Source: Acidobacteriaceae bacterium (lineage in GTDB: Bacteria > Acidobacteriota > Terriglobia > Terriglobales > Acidobacteriaceae). Taken from it: a stretch of 64,000 bases of DNA. Below the pieces are notes generated by a model. It worked only from the letters and a program-made list of their open reading frames with translations. It was not told the DNA's origin and ran no database searches. Shown here in pieces: positions 8,964-18,300 of this stretch. Position 1 is the stretch's first letter. Every line of letters starts with the position of its first letter. The stretch is from contig JANXYB010000012.1 of assembly GCA_025350325.1 (NCBI GenBank), positions 59,754 to 123,753 of the forward strand. The letters run 5' to 3'. The position numbers were made by a program, and so were the translations under genes.

Positions 8964-9707
8964 ATGAAGTTGTGCCGCTATAAATCGGACTTGTTTAAGG
9001 TCGCCGCCATTCCCTTCATATTTCTCACGGGTTTGGCGGTTGGGGCGCAAGCATTGTCGGTTTTGCCCGTAAATATATTTCTAGCACCCGGTCAGAGTGC
9101 AACCACCATGACGATCACCAATCAGGGCACCAGCAAGACTGCGATGCAAATTCGCGCTTTTGCGTGGAGTCAAAAAGATGGTGAGGATCAGCTGGCTAAT
9201 GCAGAGGCAGTGGTGGCGAGCCCGCCGATCGCTTCAATTGAGCCGGGAGGTAGCCAGGTAGTGCGCCTTATTTTGCGTTTGCCGCCATTGGGCGGTGACA
9301 AAGAGGCCACCTATCGCATTCTGGTCGATCAGATTCCGCCCCCGGCGGAACCCGGGGTTGTACATGTAGTGCTGAGGCTGTCGATTCCGATCTTTGCCCT
9401 ACCGGCGACTCGCGCGGTGGCCAACGTGCAGTTTCACGTAGAGGTGAAGGGCGGGCAGATTCAGCTAGTTGGCTTCAACGATGGCCTTCGCCATGAAGCT
9501 CTCCGCGACATCGAGATCACAACGCGCGATGGCCGCGCGTTTAAGGCAGCGCCCGGGTCGTCCCCGTACATTCTCGCGGGATCGACACGGCGCTGGAGCA
9601 TAACGACGCAAGGCCCAAATCCGGTGCCCGGCGAAACGCTGCGATTGTCAGGGCACTCCGTTGCAGGCACCATCGAAGAGCAGGTCAGTGTCACTTCCGC
9701 ACCATAA
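8964..9707 (+). CDS. Periplasmic pilus chaperone (PapD-like, CsuC type)
   Basis: 247 residues with a signal peptide ending near QALS. The first Ig-like domain has the edge strand VNIFLAPGQSATTMTITNQG and the EPGGSQVVRLIL segment. TYRILVDQIP and the alternating-hydrophobic G1 strand (VVHVVLRLSIPIFALP) donate a strand to pilins in this family. A second Ig domain follows. By family knowledge it binds SCPU subunits in the periplasm and hands them to the usher. The downstream usher frame begins inside its 3' end, showing tight coupling. Confidence 0.88.
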   Translation: MKLCRYKSDLFKVAAIPFIFLTGLAVGAQALSVLPVNIFLAPGQSATTMTITNQGTSKTAMQIRAFAWSQKDGEDQLANAEAVVASPPIASIEPGGSQVVRLILRLPPLGGDKEATYRILVDQIPPPAEPGVVHVVLRLSIPIFALPATRAVANVQFHVEVKGGQIQLVGFNDGLRHEALRDIEITTRDGRAFKAAPGSSPYILAGSTRRWSITTQGPNPVPGETLRLSGHSVAGTIEEQVSVTSAP

Positions 9708-12186
9708 TCGTGGACGCATCGCGGCCAAATGGTTTGGCATCGGTAACATTTGTTTTCTTTTGCTGACCCTGTCGCCGCGACAAGCCGGGTGCACTGATAA
9801 AGACAATGCGACGCCTACCGAGGCTAGGAAGAATACCGATTCGGAAGTAGACAAAGACGTTTCCACCCCCCCGATCAAGGACCCGACGGCCGTTGGATCA
9901 CCGGATCCGAACGCGGACGTGACATTGCTTCTCGAGGTCTACGTGAATGGTCATTCAATCGGCAAGATCGGTGAGTTCACTTTGCGGCAAGGCAAATTGA
10001 TGGCGCGTCCCAGCGAGTTGCGCGATCTGGGTTTCAAGGTTCTCACTTCTTTCCGCGCAGACCCTGACGGATTGATCAGCTTATCCGATATGCCCGGTGT
10101 GATCTTCATTCTGGACCAGAAGAAGCTGGAGTTGAACGTCACGGTGGGTGACGAACGCTTGCGGCCCACGATGCTGCAGGCAAGCGGAAGAGGCGGAACG
10201 TCAGAGCGTCGAGTGGTCGAGAGCGGCACGGGCATGACCCTCAATTACGATACGGTGGGGACATTTGCCAGTGGTAACGCGGGCGGCACCGGTTCAATGG
10301 ACCTGCGAGCGTTTTCGAGCCGGGGCACGGTGAGCACAGGGTGGCTCGGCTATGCAGGCGCATCCTCTGGCGGCGCGGGCTCAAACACCCCCGTCCGTCT
10401 TGATTCGGCCTATACATTTGCAGACGTCAATACGATGCGGCGCTATAGTCTGGGCGATTTTATTACCGGCGGTCTTGCATGGACGCGTCCGGTTCGCTTG
10501 GAAGGCGGCCAGATCAATTCGGATTTCAGCACGCGCCCCGATCTGATTACTTTCCCTCTTCCTACCATCTCCGGATCAGCCGCTGTGCCGTCTACCGTCA
10601 ATATTCTGACTGACGGTAATCTAGCGGTTTCGAGCGATGTCAGCGCCGGCCCTTTCGAGGTTCCGCAACTCCCGGTGGTTTCAGGTGCAGGCACGATCTC
10701 GATGACGGTGACCAATGCACTGGGGCAACAGGTGACCCTCACCCAGCCTTTTTATGCCAGCTCCGCGCTACTGGCCAAAGGGCTGCAAACCTACGCAGTG
10801 CAGTCTGGTTTGGTGCGTAGAAACTGGGGGTCCGTCAGCAATGATTACGGCAAGTTGGCCGGTACAGCAATCTTTCGCCGCGGTCTGACGCCGAAGTTCA
10901 CAGTGGAAGGAAGCGCCGAAGGTACTTCCGGGACGTTCCTTGCCGGTGGCGGCGGCGTGGCACAGATCGGCCATTTCGGAGTACTTAATTTTGCGGCGAG
11001 CGCCAGCACGGGATCGGGGCGCACTGGGGAACAGCTTTCCGCGGGTGCTCAACGGATCGGTCGCGTATTCAGTCTGGGTGGCTCCGCAATGCTAGCGAGT
11101 AGGTACTACCGCGACGTGGCTTCGATGAATGGCGCAGGGGTTCCGCGGAAGCAACTTAGTGCTTTCACCAGCCTGTATCTGAGGCGGTTTGGTTCACTGG
11201 GCGCGGCCTATGCGGGCGTCGACCAGGATGTTTCGGCAACATTAGTTCAACTCGCCCAAGCTGTCGGCCAGCATTCCCATGTTGCCTCGGCCAACTATTC
11301 CTATCAGTTTCGCCGCGCCTCGGTTTATGCGACGGCGTTCAAGAATATTTCAGCAACCGGCACCAGCGGTAGCAACGGCATGCAGTTTGGGGTGACGGTG
11401 CCGCTGGGCAGGCGAAGCTCGGTGAATGCGAGCGCAACCACCGACGGGAATGGGCAGTTACAGGCGCAGAAATCGGCCGCCCTGATCGGCGAATGGGGCT
11501 ATAACGCCTATGTCTCCGCTGGAAATTCAACCCACGCATTTGGCCAGGTGCAATACAAGTCGCCGGTAGGCCTGTTTACTGCCGGACTCGACCAGAGCGG
11601 CGCCGCGACAACCTTACGCGCTGAAACGCAAGGTGCAATCTCTTTTGTCGACCGAGGTGTGTTTCCATCCAACACGATTTATGACAGCTTCGCCATTGTC
11701 GATACCAATCCCATTCCGCATGTGCGCGTGCTGCAGGAGAATCGCAATGTGGGCAGCACCAATTCGTCAGGGCGGCTGCTGGTTCCGGACATGCGCTCCT
11801 TCGATCTCAATCATCTCGCCGTCGATGCTACCGACATACCGCCGGACGTGACGATGGACTTGGCCACAAGGGAAATGAGACCCCAGGACAGGTCGGGCGT
11901 GGTCGTCAAGTTCCCTATCAAGATCAGCCACGGCGCATTGTTGAAGCTGGTAGACCAGGCGGGCGTTCCGATGCCCATCGGCACAAGTGTCACGCTCAAG
12001 TCCACGGGTGTGTCGTATCCAGTTGGATACGCCGGGGACGCGTATCTCGAGGACCTCGGTCAGCATAACGTACTCACGGTGGAGATCATCGACGGAAAAC
12101 GGTGCAGCATTTCGTTTGACTACAAGGCGGTAGCAGGAGATATTCCGTCGATTGGACCACTCCGCTGTGCGCAAGGGCAGCCATGA
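9688..12186 (+). CDS. Outer-membrane fimbrial usher (CsuD/PapC family)
   Basis: About 830 residues. After a leader and a Thr/Asp-rich stretch comes the usher N-terminal domain (LLEVYVNGHSIGKIGEFTLR), which binds chaperone-subunit complexes. The long middle part alternates short polar and hydrophobic strands, as in the 24-strand pore (GDFITGG, AYTFADVNTMRRYSLGD). Near the end are plug or C-terminal domain features (FDLNHLAVDATDIPPDV, YVGDAYLED-like). The start is uncertain: the frame opens with TTG at 9661, while GTG at 9688 leaves a 20-base overlap with the chaperone. A clear signal peptidase site is not obvious (NICFLLLTLSPRQAGC). Confidence 0.88.
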   Translation: MSLPHHNRGRIAAKWFGIGNICFLLLTLSPRQAGCTDKDNATPTEARKNTDSEVDKDVSTPPIKDPTAVGSPDPNADVTLLLEVYVNGHSIGKIGEFTLRQGKLMARPSELRDLGFKVLTSFRADPDGLISLSDMPGVIFILDQKKLELNVTVGDERLRPTMLQASGRGGTSERRVVESGTGMTLNYDTVGTFASGNAGGTGSMDLRAFSSRGTVSTGWLGYAGASSGGAGSNTPVRLDSAYTFADVNTMRRYSLGDFITGGLAWTRPVRLEGGQINSDFSTRPDLITFPLPTISGSAAVPSTVNILTDGNLAVSSDVSAGPFEVPQLPVVSGAGTISMTVTNALGQQVTLTQPFYASSALLAKGLQTYAVQSGLVRRNWGSVSNDYGKLAGTAIFRRGLTPKFTVEGSAEGTSGTFLAGGGGVAQIGHFGVLNFAASASTGSGRTGEQLSAGAQRIGRVFSLGGSAMLASRYYRDVASMNGAGVPRKQLSAFTSLYLRRFGSLGAAYAGVDQDVSATLVQLAQAVGQHSHVASANYSYQFRRASVYATAFKNISATGTSGSNGMQFGVTVPLGRRSSVNASATTDGNGQLQAQKSAALIGEWGYNAYVSAGNSTHAFGQVQYKSPVGLFTAGLDQSGAATTLRAETQGAISFVDRGVFPSNTIYDSFAIVDTNPIPHVRVLQENRNVGSTNSSGRLLVPDMRSFDLNHLAVDATDIPPDVTMDLATREMRPQDRSGVVVKFPIKISHGALLKLVDQAGVPMPIGTSVTLKSTGVSYPVGYAGDAYLEDLGQHNVLTVEIIDGKRCSISFDYKAVAGDIPSIGPLRCAQGQP

Positions 12187-13001
12187 TGAGGAGAGTTGGA
12201 ATTGCGGCGTTATGGCTGGTGGTCTGTGGATCTCGGCTTGCTGGTGGGCAGGCCTGCACACTAAGCATCTCGACACTTAACTTTGGAACCTACAACAGCG
12301 TAGTGCTCAGTGGCACGACAAGCGGGCAAGTTACTTGTAACGGAGGATGGACAATACGGTTCGACGCCGGCGTAGGAGCAGGCGGCACCATAAACACCCG
12401 AAGACTAACTGGCCCGGGTGGCGCGGAACTGAAGTATAGGCTATATCTAGATGCGGCCCGGACCACGAATTGGGGAAATACTGATAACACCGACCTGGCC
12501 GGGAACGGCAACACAAATATCACCGTCTATGGCCAAATTCTGGCCGGGCAATATGTACCTCAGGGAAGTTACGTTGATACGATCTCCACCGAGACGACGT
12601 CGTTTGTCGTCACAGCTGTTGTCCAACCCACCTGTACACTCTCGGCTAATAGCCTCAGCTTCGGCACTTACGCAGGCACACTGAAGGCGTCCACAGCGAT
12701 TATCACTGTCACTTGCACCAAGACTGCTAATTTCGACGTAGGACTGGACGCCGGATTAACGGTAGGCGCCACGGTGACTAGCCGCAGTATGAGAGGTCCG
12801 GGGGCATCCGTATTGAATTACAAGCTCTTCAGTGACTCCGCATACGCTAAAAACTGGGGCAATACAGTGGGCACGGATACGGTGCCAGGCACCGGTGATG
12901 GTGCTGCGCAGTCGCTCACTGTGTACGGGCAAATTCCAGCCGGCCAGTTCGTGCGCCCCGGAAGCTACGCCGACACAATTATTGCCACACTCACCTACTG
13001 A
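12183..13001 (+). CDS. Two-domain spore coat U protein, putative pilus tip adhesin (CsuE-like)
   Basis: 272 residues: a signal peptide (about 1-24) followed by two SCPU domains. The first runs from QACTLSISTLNFGTYNS to about residue 138. The second begins with SFVVTAVVQPTC and ends IIATLTY. Each repeats the same landmarks (NFGTYN/SFGTYA, LKYRLYLDAA/LNYKLFSDSA, VYGQI-AGQ, SYVDTI/SYADTI). Two domains in the last gene of an archaic chaperone-usher locus is the arrangement of the tip protein CsuE. The ATG overlaps the usher stop (ATGATGA), so it is translationally coupled. It ends 11 bases inside the convergent glycosidase gene. Confidence 0.82.
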   Translation: MMRRVGIAALWLVVCGSRLAGGQACTLSISTLNFGTYNSVVLSGTTSGQVTCNGGWTIRFDAGVGAGGTINTRRLTGPGGAELKYRLYLDAARTTNWGNTDNTDLAGNGNTNITVYGQILAGQYVPQGSYVDTISTETTSFVVTAVVQPTCTLSANSLSFGTYAGTLKASTAIITVTCTKTANFDVGLDAGLTVGATVTSRSMRGPGASVLNYKLFSDSAYAKNWGNTVGTDTVPGTGDGAAQSLTVYGQIPAGQFVRPGSYADTIIATLTY

Positions 13002-14943
13002 CGGCACCAAACTTGGTTGACTCCGCGTCGCGTTTGCGATCGATGCAGGCGGACTGGCAGATGGCATGGGCGACGTAGCCGGCTGCGGTAGCAAACGCTC
13101 TGCCTTGCTGATCCATTTTCGCTGAGGATGGATCGACGCCCTCCGTGATGATTCCGCCATCCCACGAGCTAGCGCGAAGAATCTTGAGTGCTTGCTGGCG
13201 TCCCAAGGCGAGAGATAAGTGGTCGGCGATGGCCCACGATGTGGTGAAAGGCACGCGATAGCTTCCGGGTAGCCCGAACGCTTTGTCTGCGTAGGAATAC
13301 TGATAAGCGCCCGAGTGCAGCCAGCGGTAGGTTCGGGCAAAGACGGGGTCGGTTTCGGAAACGAAACCGAGATCAGGCAGTTTCAAAAGCGCGCCTGGCG
13401 GAATCTCAGTGAAGACAAAGTGCACGCCATCGGTGGCCGAAGCAAAGATCGGGCCGTCGCTGCCTTTAGCGCCCATGGAAATGCAGCGGGCGAGTATAGC
13501 TCCATGCAACGCTGTGGCACGCTGCGTCATATCCGCAGCGCTCTCAGCGTCCCCGAGTTGAGTGAAGAGCGCCGCGAAGTCGAGCAGCGCGCGCCATGTG
13601 AGCACATTGTCGTAGGTGAGATATGGCATGGGCTGATATTCATCCTGCGAATCTTGCAAAGAGGAATATAGACCTGTCGCGCTGTCGAATCGAGTCAGGA
13701 TTCTATCGCGGAGAAAGAGAAGAGCGTCGCGATGCTCACGCAAAAACGTAGTGTCGCCAGTCTGTTTCACGTACTGCGCAAGCGCAATCCCCGGAGCAAC
13801 TGCCTCGTCGAGTTGGAATCCATCTTCGAGAACCACCCCATCGATAAAGCGGCTGTGGGTGCCGGTGTTGCGCAGCTGAATAGTTAGAGCGTAGTTTAAC
13901 GCCTCGTGCGCCATGGCTGGATCGATGTCGAGCAGCGCAGGAAAGCTCCACAGCATCGCGTCCCGATCCCAGTAGGCGGCGGAAACGTAGTACCGGGGGC
14001 TGCGCGACGTGACGCCGATGGTTTGCTCGGTGTCGATCGTCTTGCCCCACGCATAAAGTTCGGTGAAGAGAAAATTGCGATTCATCAGCACATCGAGATC
14101 AGGCTGACCTGTGGTGCGGGTATGGCTTCGGCACCAAGCTGCGGTTTGCTGCAATACGCCTTCAGAGCCGGAGCGCTCGAGCAGCTCGCGCAGCGCCCGG
14201 GCAGCATGCGCAGCGCTGAACTCTTCAACTCCGACGCCGAGGATGAATAGGGATTCCGCGGATTGGCCTGGCTGCAAAGTGACTTTGCGGCTGGCGTTGA
14301 AGGCAGGTGCGCCGGAGAGCGGCGGGGAAGTGAACTGCGCCTGCGATTCGGGGTGGATGACGGACCAGGCAAAGTCAGTATCGTTCGTGATGTAGCTAAA
14401 AACTTCCCCGGGCGACACCCATGGCGCTTCGCCGACGGTGCGTTCGCCTCGAAGGGTTACGGGGACATAGGTGACGCGGGCTATTGATCCAAATGAGCCT
14501 TTGAGGCCGAGTTCCGCTGCAACAGGGACGTTCCGGTGGTTTGCCAGACTGATGCGGAGAAAGGCCGCTCGGGAGCCGGATGGCGCACACCAGGTAAGGG
14601 TCGCGTCAAGACCATCGATGGTGAGATGTGCGGTGGGAATCCAATATTCGATAAGTTCCCAGGAGGGGTTGCGAAAAGGGAAGGGCTGCCCATCGATCAG
14701 GAAGTAAGGCTGCAAGACCGGCGCACCTGCTTCACCCATCACTTGCAGAAGCCCCCGCTCACGCATCGAAAGGACGTTGAATGTGCCTAAAGCTCCGTCA
14801 ACGGCGCGGATATCCGGCAGGGCGATCCACTCGTTGCCAGTCGGCAAGACATCCTCCGGCGTGAGCGATAGCGGAGTGCGGCGGCCTTGATCGGCTGCGA
14901 GCAGGGTTGAGGAGAAGAGCAGAACGAGCCCTCGCAAAATCAT
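12991..14943 (-). CDS. Secreted (alpha/alpha)-barrel glycosidase-like protein
   Basis: About 650 residues from the ATG at 14943, which gives a signal peptide (ILRGLVLLFSSTLLAADQ). The upstream extension to 14997 lacks this. The N-terminal half is a beta-sandwich-like region. The C-terminal half has repeated helix-pair sequences of a six-hairpin glycosidase: YYVSAAYWDRDAMLWSFPAL (acidic WDRD), FIDGVVLEDGFQLDEAVA, DSQDEYQPMPYLTYDNVLTWRAL and PFTTSWAIADHLSLALG. This suggests a retaining or inverting exo-acting glycosidase of a GH15/GH63/GH125-like fold; I cannot fix the family. It lies divergently from the TonB receptor at 15338 with a perfect palindrome between them, so they may be co-regulated. 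Confidence 0.7.
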   Translation of the reverse strand: MILRGLVLLFSSTLLAADQGRRTPLSLTPEDVLPTGNEWIALPDIRAVDGALGTFNVLSMRERGLLQVMGEAGAPVLQPYFLIDGQPFPFRNPSWELIEYWIPTAHLTIDGLDATLTWCAPSGSRAAFLRISLANHRNVPVAAELGLKGSFGSIARVTYVPVTLRGERTVGEAPWVSPGEVFSYITNDTDFAWSVIHPESQAQFTSPPLSGAPAFNASRKVTLQPGQSAESLFILGVGVEEFSAAHAARALRELLERSGSEGVLQQTAAWCRSHTRTTGQPDLDVLMNRNFLFTELYAWGKTIDTEQTIGVTSRSPRYYVSAAYWDRDAMLWSFPALLDIDPAMAHEALNYALTIQLRNTGTHSRFIDGVVLEDGFQLDEAVAPGIALAQYVKQTGDTTFLREHRDALLFLRDRILTRFDSATGLYSSLQDSQDEYQPMPYLTYDNVLTWRALLDFAALFTQLGDAESAADMTQRATALHGAILARCISMGAKGSDGPIFASATDGVHFVFTEIPPGALLKLPDLGFVSETDPVFARTYRWLHSGAYQYSYADKAFGLPGSYRVPFTTSWAIADHLSLALGRQQALKILRASSWDGGIITEGVDPSSAKMDQQGRAFATAAGYVAHAICQSACIDRKRDAESTKFGAVSR

Positions 14944-15194
14944 TGTGCGTCCAAACCTCGATCTCGAACGCGCTGCGGTATCCGCTGTGCTACCCATCTT
15001 TCATCCGCCTATGGAGGTTAGAGCTTCGCCGACCAGCATACACGCTCGTTGGGTGGGTACGATTTCGACAGGATCAAAAAGCTGGAGTGGGCGAGGTGTA
15101 ATAGCCGGGGAGTTACCCCTCCCGACAGACAAGCGGTTGCCCTTTCGTTGCATCTAAGATTCCGGGAGAGACTGTCGGAATCAAAAACGGAATG

Positions 15195-15224
15195 TTGACA
15201 GTCGAATCTCGCTGGTGTTACCAA
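15195..15224 (+). promoter_or_regulatory. Tentative sigma-70-type promoter of TonB receptor 1
   Basis: A perfect TTGACA lies at 15195-15200 with a weak TACCAA (15219-15224) 18 bases downstream. The -10 match is poor. The operator-like palindrome at 15234 would sit just downstream of the start point. Confidence 0.3.
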
Positions 15225-15233
15225 TACGCCGTT

Positions 15234-15249
15234 GCACAATCGATTGTGC
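15234..15249. promoter_or_regulatory. Perfect 16-bp palindrome, putative LacI-family operator
   Basis: GCACAATCGATTGTGC is fully self-complementary and centred on CG, the usual centre of LacI/GalR-family operators. It lies in the divergent region between the glycosidase (start 14943) and the TonB receptor (start 15338). A close relative (14 of 16 identical) lies at 27069-27084. Two LacI-family genes are present in the same island. Confidence 0.55.
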
Positions 15250-15337
15250 TGCATGCGCATTCGCTTATGCAATCGCTTCTTAAAAAACGGGCCAAGCCAA
15301 CTGGCCGAAAAATCGTAAACCTCTTGAGGAGACCGTG

Positions 15338-18300
15338 ATGCATCTATACAAAACAATTTCCACTGCCAAATTATCCTGGAAAGGGCTGAAGTCGAGGTTA
15401 CCGGTAACCGCTCTCTTGAGCGCACTCATTATGACGCTTGGTGTCCCTTCGGCACATGCGCAATATCGAGCCAGCTTGCAAGGCACGGTGGCCGACACGG
15501 GCGGTGCGATGGTCCCCGGAGCCCAGCTCTCGTTGACCGACAAAGAAACCAACCGGACCATTACGGCCGTTAGCGATGGATCGGGAAACTTCAACTTCAA
15601 TGAACTCGCGCCTAGCACGTACTCTCTAGTCATCACGCGTGATGGCTTTAAGAAAAAGCAGTTAGACAATGTGAAAATATTGGCTGAGCAGGCCAATGCA
15701 TTGAACGTTCAATTGGATTTGGGCGGGGCGTCTGAGACGGTGACTGTCAACGCCGGTGATTCGGCCCTGATCGATACTGAGACGGGCAACGTTAGCGGAA
15801 CCATCGATCAGAATGACATTGCTAAACTGCCTTCCTTTGGCCGCGACGTTTTCCAATTAGTTCAACTGGCCCCGGGCATGTTCGGCGATGGCTCGCAGGC
15901 AGGTGGCGGCGGCACCAACAACCTGCCGGGTAACCAAGGGGACGGAGGATCGGGCTCGACGGCTGGTGTCTTCCAAACGGAAAACAAGCCGCAAGTCTTT
16001 GGTAGCGGCGGTCGTAACGACACCAATGGTATTTCACTCGATGGCGTCAGCATCACAAGCGTCACTTGGGGATCGGCCGCTGTAATCACTCCGAGTGAAG
16101 ACTCGATCAAGCAGGTCAAAGTCGTAGCCAATGACTATGACGCTGAATATGGCCGCAGCAGCGGCGCGCAGATCCAGGTCATTTCGCAAAACGGCACTAA
16201 TAACTTCCACGGCACGGCCTTCATCAAGATAGATCGACCCGGTTTGAATGCAAAGCAGCGCTGGGATCCAAACAATAACCCGCAGCGCAACACCAGCCGC
16301 TTTAACCAATTGGGCGGTTCGCTTGGCGGTCCCATTTTTCACGATAAGGTTTTCGGATTCTTCTCCTACGAGACGGTGCGGAATTTTGCATCGTCAACAG
16401 GAGGCGGCTGGTATGACACGCCGAGCTTTGACAGTTCTGCGCCCGCCGGCAGCATCGCTTCGAAGTTCCTGACGATCAAGGGAGCTGGAGCCGTCTACAA
16501 CAAGATTCTCGAGGGCCCGGACGATCATCATCAATGCGCCGACGTCAACTTGATTCAGGGCGTTAACTGCAATTGGATTCAAGGACAGGGTCTCGATTTG
16601 GGCAGGCCACTCAGTGGCTTCGCTCTCGGCGCGCAGGACCCCTCTTACGGAGGAAAGAATTCGACGACGGGTGTCTACTTGCCGGGGTTGGGTGGCGATG
16701 GCACCGGCGGCCCGCAAAACTTTGATGGAGTTGCCGACATGTTTTTCGTCGCCACGACTAACCCCACTCAAAACATCAACACCCAGTACAATGGCCGCCT
16801 GGACTTTCAGGCCACGGGCAAGGATCTGCTAACTGCCAGCGTCTACTACGTTCCAGTAACGAACACCAACTACAACGGCCCGAATCGTGCGTCGAACCTT
16901 TTCCACCACAATGCCAAAAACTATTCAACAGGTGCGGTATGGAGCCACACCTTTTCAGGCTCAATGTTGAATGAAGCGCGCGCCGATATGGCGGGTTGGA
17001 AGTGGAATGAACTGGCAGACAATCCGCAGTCGCCGCTTGGTCTGCCGGATGCGGTCATTACCAGTTCCTACAACGGCCCCGGTGGCTCCTTTGGATCGAC
17101 CGAAGGCACTACATTCAACATCAACAGTAGTAATAGCGATCAGTTTGGCCCCAGCGTCGGAAGCATCTTCGATCAGTGGACATTGAATTTCAAAGACGTC
17201 GTGACTAAGGTTCAAAAGAGCCACAATTTGAAGTTTGGCGGACAGTTTACCAAGCTGGCATATCTTGACGCGCCCACGTGGGATGGCGAGCCAACGTATA
17301 ACTTCAATAACATTTGGGACTTTCTCAACGACGCGCCGCAACTGGAGAGTATTACGGCGGACCCGCGCACCGGTCAGCCGTCAATCTTCCGCAAAGATGA
17401 TCGGCAGAACCTTTTGTCATTCTTCGCACAGGACGATTGGAAGGTCAAACCAAATTTGACGGTGAATCTTGGTCTTCGCTGGGACTATTTCGGCGGCATG
17501 TATGAGAAGAAGGGGAACGAGCCAAATGTTCGCCTCGGCACAGGATCGGCTCTTTTGAGCGGTTTGTATATCAAGTTGGGAGGGAACCAGGTTAAAGCGC
17601 CGAAAGGTAATTTTGGACCGCAGGTTGGTTTCGCATGGAGCCCGCTGCAATATCAAAGCAAATTCGTTGTGCGCGGTGGATTCGGCATGGGGTTCAACGG
17701 ATTGGAACAAGCGATCACAACCAACACCCGCAACAATCCCCCGTTCCTGGCAAATGGTTCCAGCCTGGTGGGGTCTCAAATTGTCTACGGGACGTCGAGC
17801 AACATCTACCAGGCGGGCGGGCTTCCTGCCAATCCAAATCTGATCACAACATTTAATGCGGCTAATCTTCCGACGAATGGAATTCCCACGACAGTCACTG
17901 CCGTTGATCCTAATTTGCCGACCGCTTACGTATATCGCTATTCGCTGCAGGGCCAGTATGACGTGGGCCATCAGTGGGTCGCAACGCTCGGATATCAGGG
18001 TAGCCTGGGTCGCCACTTGCCGTTGCAGACTAATCTCTACAATAAGCTTGCTCCGCAAATTATCTCCGGGGCACTCGCGTTCAATCCGCTGGTGAACTCC
18101 ATCGATTGGTACGAAGATACGGGCTCGTCGAGCTTCAACGCGCTGCTAACCGAGATGCGTCATCAGTTCTCGCATCAGTTTGAAGCGGATGTGCAGTACC
18201 GCTGGGCGAAGTCGCTGGATAATGGGTCCGGACCGTTCACGACGCCAGATTATGAATTTCTGCCCGGATACAACTGGGGACCATCAGACTTTGACGCGCG

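Noticed and set aside
12991..14943. Assignment of the glycosidase to GH125 or another named family
   Set aside because: The barrel motifs fit several (alpha/alpha)6 families and I could not recall a diagnostic signature; kept as family-unresolved.
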